A stretch of 64,000 nt of DNA from Flavobacteriales bacterium (GTDB lineage Bacteria > Bacteroidota > Bacteroidia > Flavobacteriales_F > PHOS-HE28), in contig JADJCX010000006.1 of the NCBI GenBank assembly GCA_016703005.1, positions 62,001 to 126,000 of the forward strand, written 5' to 3'. Positions 44,010 to 58,799 of this stretch are shown here, piece by piece. The position numbers and the translations under genes were made by a program. The notes under the pieces are model-generated. The model had not been told where the DNA came from. It did not search any database and was given only the letters and a program-made list of their open reading frames with translations. Position 1 is the stretch's first letter. Each line of letters begins with the position of its first letter.

Positions 44010-47000
44010 ATGTCCATCTTCCGTTCGGGCGCACTCGTGTGCGCCATTCTGATATCCCTCGCGTCGTTGGCGCAGGATACCCTGCGCGTGCAGACGCTCA
44101 CCTTCGACAGTATCACCACCCGGCGTGGAACGTGGTTGTTCCCGGACAACACACACGAATTCAGGAAGGTTTTGATGCACCACACGTTGAAGTGCGACCC
44201 ACAAACCACACAGGACCAATACAACTGCGGCGAGTGGGACTACCTCACCTACAACACCGTGCATCATCACACAGGTTTGTTGGACAGCACGGCGCTGTCG
44301 CATCCGTGGTTCAAAGTGGGGGCAGCCGCGCCGGACAGCGCAGAACAAACGACGTGGTTGGGCAGCCACTTCCAGGAGCGGTGGAACATAGCCGCCCAAG
44401 TGGTAAGCGTGAACAGCGAAACCACGGCCGCGATAGGCCAAGGCTCCAGCACAGAAACCGTTGCATTGGATTTCGGAGGCGGCACAGTTCGCTCGCAGTA
44501 CCTGTTTTCCGCTGCCGAACTCAGCTCTGCGGGCTTGGCCGCTGGTGCGATCAACTTGTTACGCTTCCCGCTTGTCGGAGGCTCGGGAGCCGTGCGCCTG
44601 ATCGTGCGTGCCGGCCAAACTGCCGCAGGTTCCATAAGCGTATTCAGCGAAGGCTTGTTGACGGTTTACGATGACAACACGATCCTCTCTTCCACTGATA
44701 CTCTAGAGCTTGCTCTGACCCAACCGATCGTGTGGGATGGAACGAGCAGTTTGATCCTCGACCTTGCCGTGGAGAACGCAGTTCCGCTGGTGGGTGCCAC
44801 CATGTTCGCAACGGATATGGCCGCAACGGTCGGGGTACAGCAAGTCGGTCGCGATGGATATGTGGAACTGGCGAACGACTTCATAGGGCTTGGTGCCGAC
44901 AGTCTGGCCACTCTTGGCACTGCCGTTACGATCACCTTCCGCGTATTCGGCAACGCCATCCTGCCCGTCAACAACTCGATCCTGGAGGCCGTGGATGCGC
45001 AAGGCAGGCGCGTACTGAACATCCACCTGCCGTGGAGCGATGGCCGCGTGTACTGGGATGCCGGCAACGATGGTGGTGGCTACGACCGCATCGATAAGGC
45101 CACGATCCCTGCGAACATTGAAGGGCAGTGGAACAATTGGGCATTCGTGAAGAACACCAGCACCGGCAGCATGAAGATCTACCTGAACGGAGTGCTCTGG
45201 CACAGCGGTACCGGCAAGACCAAACCCTTAAATGGGATCACGCGCTTCCGCATCGGCTCGGACATCAACAGTACCATCCCCTACCCCGGCCTCTTGGATG
45301 AAGTGAACATCTTCAACACAGAGGTGAACGCTGCGACTATTGTCGCGTGGGCCGGGCGGAGAACCGATGCCAGCCACCCCAACTACTCAGCGCTCTTGCA
45401 GCAGTTCAGCTTCGACGAACACTTTACCTCCGACCACGCCGCAAATACCGTGAACAGTGCCGACCGTGCTTGGCTGATGGGCACGGTGCGACGCGATCAG
45501 TTTCCAGCCACTGCATTGAAGAGCTCACCGCAACCTGTCACCATCCGACCCGACGTGATCTTCGCGCAAGGCGATCATGTGGTTCAAGTGGACAGCACCT
45601 TGGTCAGCGAGGCCGTTCCTGCTGAGCACATGTCCATTGAGCACTTCGCTGTGCAAGGCAATGTCGTCGTTCCAGTGGATACGCTGTTCGGTGGTCGCGG
45701 CGGTTGGAACTACACCTACGATCCACAAGGCGCGGTCTCGGATTCCACATACGCGGCCGGCACTTGGCACTACAACAACACAATGAACTACTACGGAGTG
45801 CCCTTCCCGGAGATAGACAACTACGAGATCGGTCGGTACCTAACACCATACGGCATCGGCCTCTCGTTGGGTAGCCAAGGATTCCGCTGGACGTACGATG
45901 TAACCGATTACCAGTGGCTCCTCCGCGACAGTGTGGAACTGAGCGCCGGCAACCAGCAAGAACTCATCGACCTTGAGTTCGAATGATCGAAGGCACACCG
46001 GCCCGACCGGTCGTGAACCACCAACTTCCGTGGGGTGGCCTCAGTTCATTCAGCTACGCCAACCTCGACAACGATGTGTCGTTGCCTGCGGTAACAGTGA
46101 GCACCGACCCGGCCGCAACGCAGTGGAGCCTGCGCACGCGCTTCACCGGGCATGGCCACAACAGCAACGACGGCACCTACCCGCACTGCTGCGAGTGGAA
46201 GGACAACACCCACTATGCTTTCGCCAACGGCTCGCAGATCGATGCTTGGCACATCTGGCAGGAGAACGATTGCGCGTTGAACCCGGTGTATCCGCAAGGT
46301 GGAACGTGGCTCGGAAGCCGTGAAGGCTGGTGCCCCGGCGATCTGGTCAAGGACCACAGCATCGAGATCACACCATATGTGGCCGGGGGACAAGTCACAT
46401 TGGATTACGACATCACACCGGTGCCAACGAACAACCAAGGCATGGGTGGCGGCAACTACGTGGTGAACATGGATCTCTTCGAATACGGACCCAGTGCACA
46501 CACGGTGGATGCAGAGGTCTACCTCGTGAAGCGCCCGACCGATGTGGGTTACTACCGCCGCGACAATCCGATCTGCACTCCGCCCTTGGTAACATTGCGT
46601 AACGCTGGAAGTGCGGTGCTAACAAGCGCCACGTTCACTTATAGTGTCAGCGGCGGCATAACCAATACGCACACATGGACCGGCTCGCTTGCCGTCGCTC
46701 AGACGGTCGATGTTGAGTTGCCGGTTGGCAGTGGTGCGTTCTGGAACGGAGACGGGAACAACCTCTTCACCGTTACCGTGGGTTCGCCGAACGGTGCGGC
46801 GGATCAGTACGCGGACAACAACAGCTACACCACCCACTTTGAATTGCCCGAGGTCTTCGCGGCCAACTTCATCTTGATCTACAAGACCAACAACCGGCCA
46901 TGGGAGAATACGTTGACCATAACGGACATGTGGGGCAACGTGGCCTTCGGCCGCAGCAACCACACGGCAAACACCATTTACAACGACACGCTCGATCTAT

Positions 47001-47449
47001 CGCCCGGCTGCTACACGTTCGAGTTCCTTGATACCGGCAACGACGGCCTCAGTTACTGGGCCGATACGCAACAAGGCAGCGGCTACTTCCGGTGGAAGGC
47101 CAACGGCGGTGGCCTGATCGAGAATTTTGAAACCGAATTCGGCCGGCGGATCTATAAGCCGTTCGTCATCGGCGATATCGTTGGATTGAATGAGGAAACA
47201 CTTCCTGTATCGTTCAGCGTGTACCCCAACCCCGCGAGCGAGCGGATCACCGTCGTTGCAGATGGTGTCGACGGTGTGCAACAGCTCCGGATCATGGACA
47301 TGAACGGACGGGTACTGCACGATGCCATTTGGAACACCTCGACTTCCGGACAGCGCACCATCGACATCGGTGACGCGGCACCGGGGCTCTACGTCGTAAC
47401 GCTTTCATCCTCCATGGGCACCTTGCAACAGCGCGTGATCGTGGATTGA
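44010..47449 (+). CDS. T9SS-exported peptide-N-glycosidase F-like protein with LamG domain, one frameshift
   Basis: About 1146 residues. A signal peptide (MSIFRSGALVCAILISLASLAQ) precedes the N-terminal PNGase F-type domain, RRGTWLFPDNTHEFRKVLMHHTLKCDP...NCGEWDYLTYNTVHHHT. A LamG/concanavalin-like domain (about 270-500) has DGYVELANDFIGLGADSLAT and ITRFRIGSDINSTIPYPGLLDEVNIFN. A second PNGase-like region follows (GQELIDLEFE-MIEGTPARPV, PHCCEWKDNTHYAF), with a CARDB-like part and a T9SS type A tail (SVYPNPASERITVVADGV...VIVD). Inserting one A near 45982 joins the two halves. It probably cleaves N-glycans from glycoproteins; catalytic residues were not confirmed. Confidence 0.85.
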
Positions 47450-47510
47450 ATCATCCCGGCTACGCGCCAGGCCTTCATTACCTCTACCATTTCCATATCC
47501 CCTACCCGCC

Positions 47511-49134
47511 ATGCCGATACGTATGACGCCGGACGAACCCGGCGATGACCAGCGCCAACGACCGAACGTACCTCGTCAACGTGGTGGCGGTGGTACTGGT
47601 GGCGGTGGTGGCGCCCTCATCGGTATGCTGCTGCCAATGCTCCTGAAGAACCCCAAGCTGCTCATCATCGGAGTGGTGATCCTCGGGGCCGTCTACTTCA
47701 TGGGCGGCATGGACGGATGCGGTGGAGCGATACCCGGCGATCCTGGTGGAGGTGGTGGTGGCATCTCGGATATCGTTTCGAACCTCTTCAACAAAGGAGC
47801 AACGCTCGACCCGGCCGAGTACGATAAGGCGGAGGTGTACGAGCCCCTTGTCGACAACGTGAAGAACCCGATACCCGAAAGTGCTAGCCTCAGCAAGTTC
47901 GCGCCGCCACGTCTCAACCAAGGACAACAAGGTAGCTGTGTCGCCTGGGCCAGTGCATACGCCGCGCGATCGATCATTCAGAACCAAGCGACAGGTGCCA
48001 CGCCCAGCCAGCAGAGCGCGTTCAGCCCGAGCTTCATGTACAACAGCATCAAGATCGAGAACAGCGGTTGCCAAGGAAGCTACATCCTGCGCGCCATGGA
48101 CGACATGCTGAAGCGCGGCGCAGCGCCGTACAGCGCATTCGCATACGATGACCAAGACTGCAGCCGACGGCCGGATGCACAAGCCGAGCAGAGCGCACAG
48201 CGGTACAAGATCAAAGGCTTCCAGCGCCTGAGCAAGAGCGATGATCCGAACAGTCCGGTGGACATGGGAGCGATGAAACAATACCTAGCGCAAGGTTCAC
48301 CCGTGGTGATCGGCATGATGGTCGGCGGCAGCTTCATGCAGGAGATGCAAGGCCAGGATGTGTGATCCCAACCAGAATGACACACGCATGGCAGGTTTCG
48401 GCGGCCACGCCATGTGCGTGATCGGCTACGACGATTTCAAGTTCGGTCAGGAAGGCGGCTTCCAGATCATGAACAGTTGGGGGACTGACTGGGGCAACAA
48501 AGGCATCGCATGGGTGCCGTATGATGCCTTCGGCTACTTCACCAAGGAAGCCTACGCCGTTTACCCGATGGGCGAAAGTGCGGATGTGAAGCCTGCGAAA
48601 TTCGACATCCGCTTCGGCCTTGCCGTGGTGGATGCCAAAGGCAAAGCCACCGGTGAGAACATCGCGTTGAAGCACATGGGCGGCCGCACCTTCCGCACTG
48701 AAAGGGCATTGGTCAAGGGCACGCGCTTCAAGGTGGAAGTGACGAACAGTCTGGAATGCTACACATACATCTTCGGACAGGAAACGGACGGCAGCACCTA
48801 TACGCTCTTTCCATACACCCCGAAACACTCACCGTATTGTGGTATTACCGGGACCAGAGTGTTCCCGAAGGACAACAGCCTCACCATCGACGATGTCGGC
48901 ACCATGGATGTGATGGCCATTCTAGTGGCCAACCAAGCGTTCGACTATCCACGCATCAACGAGAGCATGAAGGCCAACTCCGCACAAGGGCTGAATGCGA
49001 AATTGGAAGCCGTGCTCGGTGCCGAACTCACTGCTGCCAGTGGGGTGCAGTATGCGCAAGGCACCACGTTCGGTGCGACCGCGCCCGCGAACGCGAACGC
49101 ACTGGCGATCGTGATCGAGGTGGAGAAGCGATAG
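47511..49134 (+). CDS. membrane-anchored papain-like (C1) cysteine peptidase with DUF4384 domain, one frameshift
   Basis: About 540 residues. A short Gly-rich N-terminus is followed by a transmembrane helix (about 37-62, IGMLLPMLLKNPKLLIIGVVILGA) and a Gly-rich linker. The C1 peptidase domain shows the Cys nucleophile in NQGQQGSCVAWASAYAARS, then GFGGHAMCVIGYDDF with the catalytic His and MNSWGTDWGNKGIAWVPYDAFG with the Asn. The C-terminal part (LVKGTRFKVEVTNSLECYTYIF and TLFPYT) is a DUF4384-like domain. The frame breaks at about 48363 (QDV / WDPNQNDT-like join); one or two bases restore it. No signal peptide is apparent, so the peptidase may be anchored at the inner membrane. Substrate unknown. 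Confidence 0.82.
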
Positions 49135-49151
49135 GCCCGATCGAACATATC

Positions 49152-49188
49152 AGCGAAGCTCCGGACACTCCGGGGCTTCGCTATTTTG
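49152..49188 (+). terminator. rho-independent terminator after the C1 peptidase gene
   Basis: 14-base stem AGCGAAGCTCCGGA / TCCGGGGCTTCGCT with a CAC loop and one G-T pair, followed by ATTTTG. The T tract also forms TATTTTG, six bases before the next gene's ATG. Confidence 0.85.
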
Positions 49189-49194
49189 CCCACG

Positions 49195-52100
49195 ATGCGG
49201 TCGACAGCGTTCCTCGCGTGGTGTATGGGTCTGCCGCTCCTGGCTCAGCGGGAACCGCTGTTCGACCATATCACCTCAGCGGACGGATCACCCGGCAACG
49301 ACGTAATGAGCGTCTTCGAAGACCGCCGCGGGTACATCTGGGCAGGTACCACCACTGGACTTGCACGGATGGAGGGCACGCGCATCCGCACCTTCCACCA
49401 TGATCTGAACGACAGCAGCAGCCTAGCTCATGATCAGGTAAACGGGTTGGCCGAGGATGGTCGAGGAACGCTCTGGATGGCGACCATGGCCGGACTTTCA
49501 AAGTATGACCCGGTGCATGGCAACTTCACTTCGTACCACGTTCCCGGCTTCAGGCAATGCAGCGCACCAAGCGAACCGAATGCTGCAAGTGCACTGTGTG
49601 GGCGATACGCTGATCTGGGTAGTGACCGAGGAGGGGTTGTTCCGTTTTGGAACGCGCTCCGGTCGTTTTTCCTCGGTGGAAGGAAGCCCTGTCGGCATGG
49701 GCCCTCCCGGTCGGGTGAATGTGCAGAATGCCCTCTTCTGGGATAGCGCAAGACAAGGTCTGTGGGCAGGGTCAACGAACGGCCTCGCCTTCTGGGATGC
49801 GCGCGCGGATCGCTGGACCGATCATCGCAACGCATCATCAAAGCAACCTTGGTTCAATGACCGGTTCAGGACCAAGGTCATTCTGCACGGTCGCGACACC
49901 TTGTGGTGCTACGACGAACGTGGCCGTTCATTGGTGCGCACGGATCTTTCCTCCGGCGAGCAAGTGTTGCTCGATTCATTGGACGGCACGCGGAATGCCT
50001 TCACGATCAAGTGGCAACAAGTGGATGGCGACGGCAGGCATTGGATCTCCCTTTGGACACACCGGTTGCTGTACGCTGATCCGGGGAGCCCCGTGGCGTG
50101 AAGTGACCCCATCGCAGACCGCCCCTGCCGCTCTTCGCTCGGGCAAGGTCCCGGCCAGCCTTCTCACACGGTCTGGCGAACGCTGGTTCGCCACCAACGC
50201 CGGTATTGCCGTACTGCGGCCTGCGAATGCCGCGCTACAGGTGTTGTCGTTGCCGGGCAACAACCACAATGCTACCGAGGTGTTCCCTTGGAATACCGAC
50301 ACGCTCTTGATCGGCACAGCTGGCAACGGGGTCTACCGTTTGGATCTACGCTCGGGCGGCATGGCAAACGCTCGGTTCGATCTCCCGTCCACACCGGATA
50401 CGGACATCCCTTGGGGCAACGTGATCGTGGATATCGCGCCACGGGACCGGCATTCAGCGTGGGTTGCATCCACCTCAGCACCCACCATACTGTATGTACC
50501 GGAAATGCACTTGACCACAGCGAAGGAGTTCGCGAACGCACCCGACCCGTTCACGCAAGGACAGGTTTCTTTCATGCGCCCCGATCCGGAAGGGCGCACG
50601 TGGCTGGGAACGTGGCGTAAGGGACTATACGTGTTCGACCCCAAGACCGGAACCTGTGAGCGGACCGATACATCCGGTGGGCCCTTCGGTCGGTTGGCCA
50701 GCCGTATGATGTTGGACTGGCTGCGAGACAGCAAGGGACGCTATTGGTTGGGTATGAACGACGGTGGTGGATTGGCATGCTTGGAGAATGGACGCTTCAG
50801 GGCGATCACCGAAGTGAGCGGGGGGAACGTAGGCGGGGTAGTACGCTGTCTGGCCGAGGCACCTGATGGCACCATATGGTTGGGCACCCATGAGGAAGGC
50901 ATTGTGATTTACGATCCGGCGAACGGTACAACGCGGTACCTTAATCGTAAGCAAGGTCTGCCCGGCGTGCGCATTAGCCGCATCCATTTCGATCGCTCAG
51001 GAGCGGTCTGGGTCTGCACCTCACAAGGCGTAGCACGCATGGCCAAGAACGCCGTAGGCTTCACCCCCATCGGGCTGCCGGATGGCCTGGACATGACGGA
51101 TGTCACCGGCGCGCTTGCCGAACTGCCGGATGGGCGTATCGTTTCTGCTGTCGGCAAGTACCTGGTGTTGTATGATCAACGGCTCGATCGCTCCATTGCC
51201 ACCGCACCGCATGCTGCGCTGACCTCGGTGCGCGTCAATGATCTGGTTTACCACGATAGCATCCCACCGGAAGCACTGCGTATGAAGTCCGCCCAAAAAG
51301 CGCTCACGCTTGAACTGGGGGCGATCGGTCATGCGCCGCATGCAGCCGTGTTGTTCAGATACCGATTGGTTGTCGATGGTGCGGATTGGGCGTTCATCGG
51401 CTCCGCCCAACGCATCGACCTGTTCGACCTCCCTACGGGGGAACACCTCATTGAAGTGCAAGCCAGTGCGAACGGCGTGGATTGGAGCGCGGATCCAGCA
51501 GTGATCCATGTGGTCATCCTCCCACCCTTCTGGGCCACGTGGTGGTTCATCTCGCTCATGGTCGCCATTGTCGCCGCCCTGCTGTTCGTTGCCTTTCGGT
51601 TGTACTTGCACGAGCGCTTGCGCAAGCAGCGTGAAGCCTTCCAGCGGGAGCAGGCCATTCTGCACGAGCGCGTGCGCATTGCAGGTGACATGCACGATGA
51701 TCTTGGCGCCGGCCTCAGCGCGTTGAAGCTCCGGAGCGAAATGGCGTTGCGTGTGGAGAAAGATCCCGCGAAACGAGAACAACTCGGATCGCTCGCCAAC
51801 ACAGCCGGCGACCTGATCGGCAGCATGCGGCAGATCATTTGGACAATGAACGCCGACCAAACGAGCGTGGAAGACCTTGTGGTCTACACAACCAACTATG
51901 CGCGCACGTACTGCGAACAGAACGGCCTATCCATCACGGTGGAAGCAACCGGTCCATGGCCACAGGCGCAGTTGAGCAGCGAACAGCGGCGCAATATTTT
52001 CCTTGTAGTGAAGGAAGCACTGCACAACATCGTGAAGCACGCACATTCCACTTCCGTCGGGCTGCGGCTCCGCTGGAGCAATGGGCTTCATGTCGAACTC

Positions 52101-52262
52101 AGTGACAATGGGGTCGGCTTGCCAAAGGGAACGGAGGATGCCGTAGGCAATGGCCTCCGGAACATGCGCAAACGCATCACCTCGCTGGATGGAACGATCA
52201 GTATGATCGGGGAGAACGGCACTTGCCTGCGCTTTCAGGTGCCTGTCGCCGGGCATCCCTAA
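49195..52262 (+). CDS. two-component sensor histidine kinase with ligand-binding propeller, two frameshifts
   Basis: About 1020 residues. A signal peptide (MRSTAFLAWCMGLPLLAQ) precedes 12-14 Reg_prop propeller repeats (VFEDRRGYIWAGTTTGLARM, DGRGTLWMATMAGLSKYD, DRSGAVWVCTSQGVARM) and a Y_Y_Y domain (RYRLVVDGADWAFIGSAQ...NGVDWS). A transmembrane helix at about 775-795 (WWFISLMVAIVAALLFVAF) leads to a HisKA_3 histidine (DMHDDLGAGLSALK) and HATPase_c (VVKEALHNIVKHAHS, LSDNGVGLP, GNGLRNMRKR). It senses an external ligand and phosphorylates a NarL-type regulator. Frames are lost at 49543-49545 (CCC) and 50089-50092 (CCCC); deleting one C at each restores HVPASGN and SPWREV. Confidence 0.88.
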
Positions 52263-52308
52263 CCAAGGTTCTATTGCTGTTAAGGCCCCTCGCCATCACA
52301 TTCGCACC

Positions 52309-52950
52309 ATGAGCGCATCCGCACCCATCAAGGTGAGCATCGTCGAGGACGATACCACCATTCGCGAAACATTGCGCTCGCTCTTCAGCTTCGAGGAGGG
52401 CATGGAGGCGTTCACCGTGCACAGCACGGCCGAGGATGCCCTGATGCGGCTCGGCGAGACCTGTCCTGATGTGGTGATCATGGACATCAACCTGCCCGGC
52501 GCAAGTGGCATTGATTGCGTGCGGCAAATGAGCCAACGCTGCAACAGCACACAGTACCTCATGTACACCGTGCACGATGACGACCACCGTGTGTTCGAAG
52601 CACTGAAGGCCGGTGCGAACGGCTACATCCTCAAAACCAGCACGCCGGATCAGATCCTCGATGCCGTGCGCGAACTGAGCGCCGGTGGAAGCCCCATGAG
52701 CGCACACGTTGCACGCCGGGTTGTGGCTCATCTCCGTCCCGCCGGAACCGCGTCGAGCTTGGCTGAAAGCGGCTTGAGCGAACGCGAACAACAAGTGCTT
52801 GCCCTCCTTGCCGAAGGATTATTGTACAAGGAGATCGGCGACCGTTTGGGCATCACTGTTGGCACCATCAAGCAGCACATCCACCGGATGTACGACAAGT
52901 TGCATGTTCAGAACCGGACCGAAGCGGTGAACCGGTATTTCGGGCGGTAA
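52309..52950 (+). CDS. NarL/FixJ-type response regulator
   Basis: 213 residues. The receiver domain (1-125) has the acidic pocket E13-D14-D15, phospho-acceptor Asp59 in PDVVIMDINLPGASG, YTVHDDD and conserved KTSTPDQIL. The LuxR-type helix-turn-helix (about 148-210) is LSEREQQVLALLAEGLLYKEIGDRLGITVGTIKQHIHRMYDKLHVQNR. It is the cognate partner of the preceding histidine kinase, 46 bases away in the same direction. Inverted GTCAAC/GTTGAC sites start 12 bases after its stop, before the S8 protease gene. Confidence 0.93.
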   Translation: MSASAPIKVSIVEDDTTIRETLRSLFSFEEGMEAFTVHSTAEDALMRLGETCPDVVIMDINLPGASGIDCVRQMSQRCNSTQYLMYTVHDDDHRVFEALKAGANGYILKTSTPDQILDAVRELSAGGSPMSAHVARRVVAHLRPAGTASSLAESGLSEREQQVLALLAEGLLYKEIGDRLGITVGTIKQHIHRMYDKLHVQNRTEAVNRYFGR

Positions 52951-52961
52951 CACCTCGAACC

Positions 52962-53010
52962 GTCAACCGATCGTCAACGTAGGTTGACCGTGCTAGTAAC
53001 CAAGGTTGAC
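52962..53010. promoter_or_regulatory. cluster of four GTCAAC/GTTGAC half-sites upstream of the S8 protease gene
   Basis: GTCAACC at 52962-52968, GTCAAC at 52973-52978, GGTTGAC at 52982-52988 and GGTTGAC at 53004-53010: two direct copies on each strand within 49 bases. The first and third, and the second and third, form inverted pairs. It lies between a NarL-type regulator gene and a large secreted protease gene, so a dimeric regulator site is likely. It begins 12 bases after the regulator stop and ends 68 bases before the protease ATG. Confidence 0.5.
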
Positions 53011-53078
53011 CCCTTTGACACGCCACTGGATCGGTGGATCCTGGACTTTGGTCGCACGGCTGAAAGTGGCCGACGATC

Positions 53079-57964
<4,886 letters not shown>

Positions 57965-57990
57965 CCTGTCCGCGGAGTCGGACCCGTAGA

Positions 57991-58029
57991 GAAGGCGCGT
58001 TCCCTTGGTGGGGCGCGCCTTCCGCTTTC
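57991..58029 (+). terminator. rho-independent terminator after the S8 protease gene
   Basis: Nine-base perfect stem GAAGGCGCG / CGCGCCTTC (57991-57999 with 58014-58022) with a 14-base loop, followed by CGCTTTC. The U tract is weak. Confidence 0.65.
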
Positions 58030-58044
58030 ACCTCATCGCGCTCC

Positions 58045-58052
58045 TACTTTCG
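58045..58052 (+). promoter_or_regulatory. -7-like element for gldF
   Basis: TACTTTCG (TAnnTTYG), 11 bases before the gldF ATG at 58064. Confidence 0.4.
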
Positions 58053-58063
58053 CGCCCCAACAC

Positions 58064-58789
58064 ATGCGCGCACTCATTGTCAAGGAAGTCCGTGGTTTTG
58101 CGGGCTCGCTCATCGGCGCCATTACGATCACCGTCTTCCTGTTGCTCACCGGTTTGTTCCTCTGGGTGTTCCCGGAGAACATCCTTGATCTGGGCTACGC
58201 CGACCTCGGCCCATTCTTCCTCATTGCCCCTTGGGTATTCCTATTCCTTCTGCCGGCCGTCACCATGCGCAGTTTCAGCGAGGAACGACGCACCGGCACG
58301 ATCGAACTGCTGCTGACCAAGCCGCTCACTGAAATGCAGATCGTGTTCGGGAAGTACGTGGCTTCGCTAGCGCTGCTTGTATTGGCCTTGTTGCCCACGT
58401 TGGTGTACTACTTCACAATCAACGAACTGGCCATGCCCAAAGGCAATGTGGACACTGGCGCGGTTTGGGGCAGCTACATCGGCCTGCTGATGTTGGGCGG
58501 TTGCTTTGCAGCCATCGGTCTGTTTGCAAGTGCCATCACCGAGAACCAGATCATCGCATTCCTCTCTGCCGTGTTCCTGTGCTTCTTCCTGTTCACAGGG
58601 TTCGACTTCGTTGCGAGCTACGAGGCGTTCGGTGCGTTGGAAGGTCCGCTGAAGGCCATCGGTATTCAAGAGCACTATCGCAGCATCAGCCGCGGTGTGA
58701 TCGATCTGCGCGACATGCTCTATTTCATCGGTGTGATCGCGATCTTCTTGCTGCTCACCCGCACTGCCATACAAAGCCGCACGTGGTAA
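58064..58789 (+). CDS. gldF: gliding motility-associated ABC transporter permease GldF
   Basis: 241 residues with about six transmembrane segments. Starting MRALIVKEVRGFAGSLIGAITITVFLLLTGLFLWVFPENILDLG, it shows PFFLIAPWVFLFLLPAVTMRSFSEERRTGTIELLLTKPLTEMQIVFGKYVASLALLVLALLPTLVYY, the membrane core of ABC-2-type permeases. GldF works with GldA (ATPase) and GldG, and in Flavobacterium johnsoniae it is required for gliding and linked to the T9SS. It is followed 10 bases later by gldG. No gldA is adjacent. Confidence 0.92.
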   Translation: MRALIVKEVRGFAGSLIGAITITVFLLLTGLFLWVFPENILDLGYADLGPFFLIAPWVFLFLLPAVTMRSFSEERRTGTIELLLTKPLTEMQIVFGKYVASLALLVLALLPTLVYYFTINELAMPKGNVDTGAVWGSYIGLLMLGGCFAAIGLFASAITENQIIAFLSAVFLCFFLFTGFDFVASYEAFGALEGPLKAIGIQEHYRSISRGVIDLRDMLYFIGVIAIFLLLTRTAIQSRTW

Positions 58790-58799
58790 GGATGCACCC

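Noticed and set aside
45983..47449. A separate gene starting at 45983
   Set aside because: Its first residues continue the upstream protein at LEFE-MIEGTP, there is no signal peptide, and the join needs only one A. It is the C-terminal part of the PNGase-like protein.
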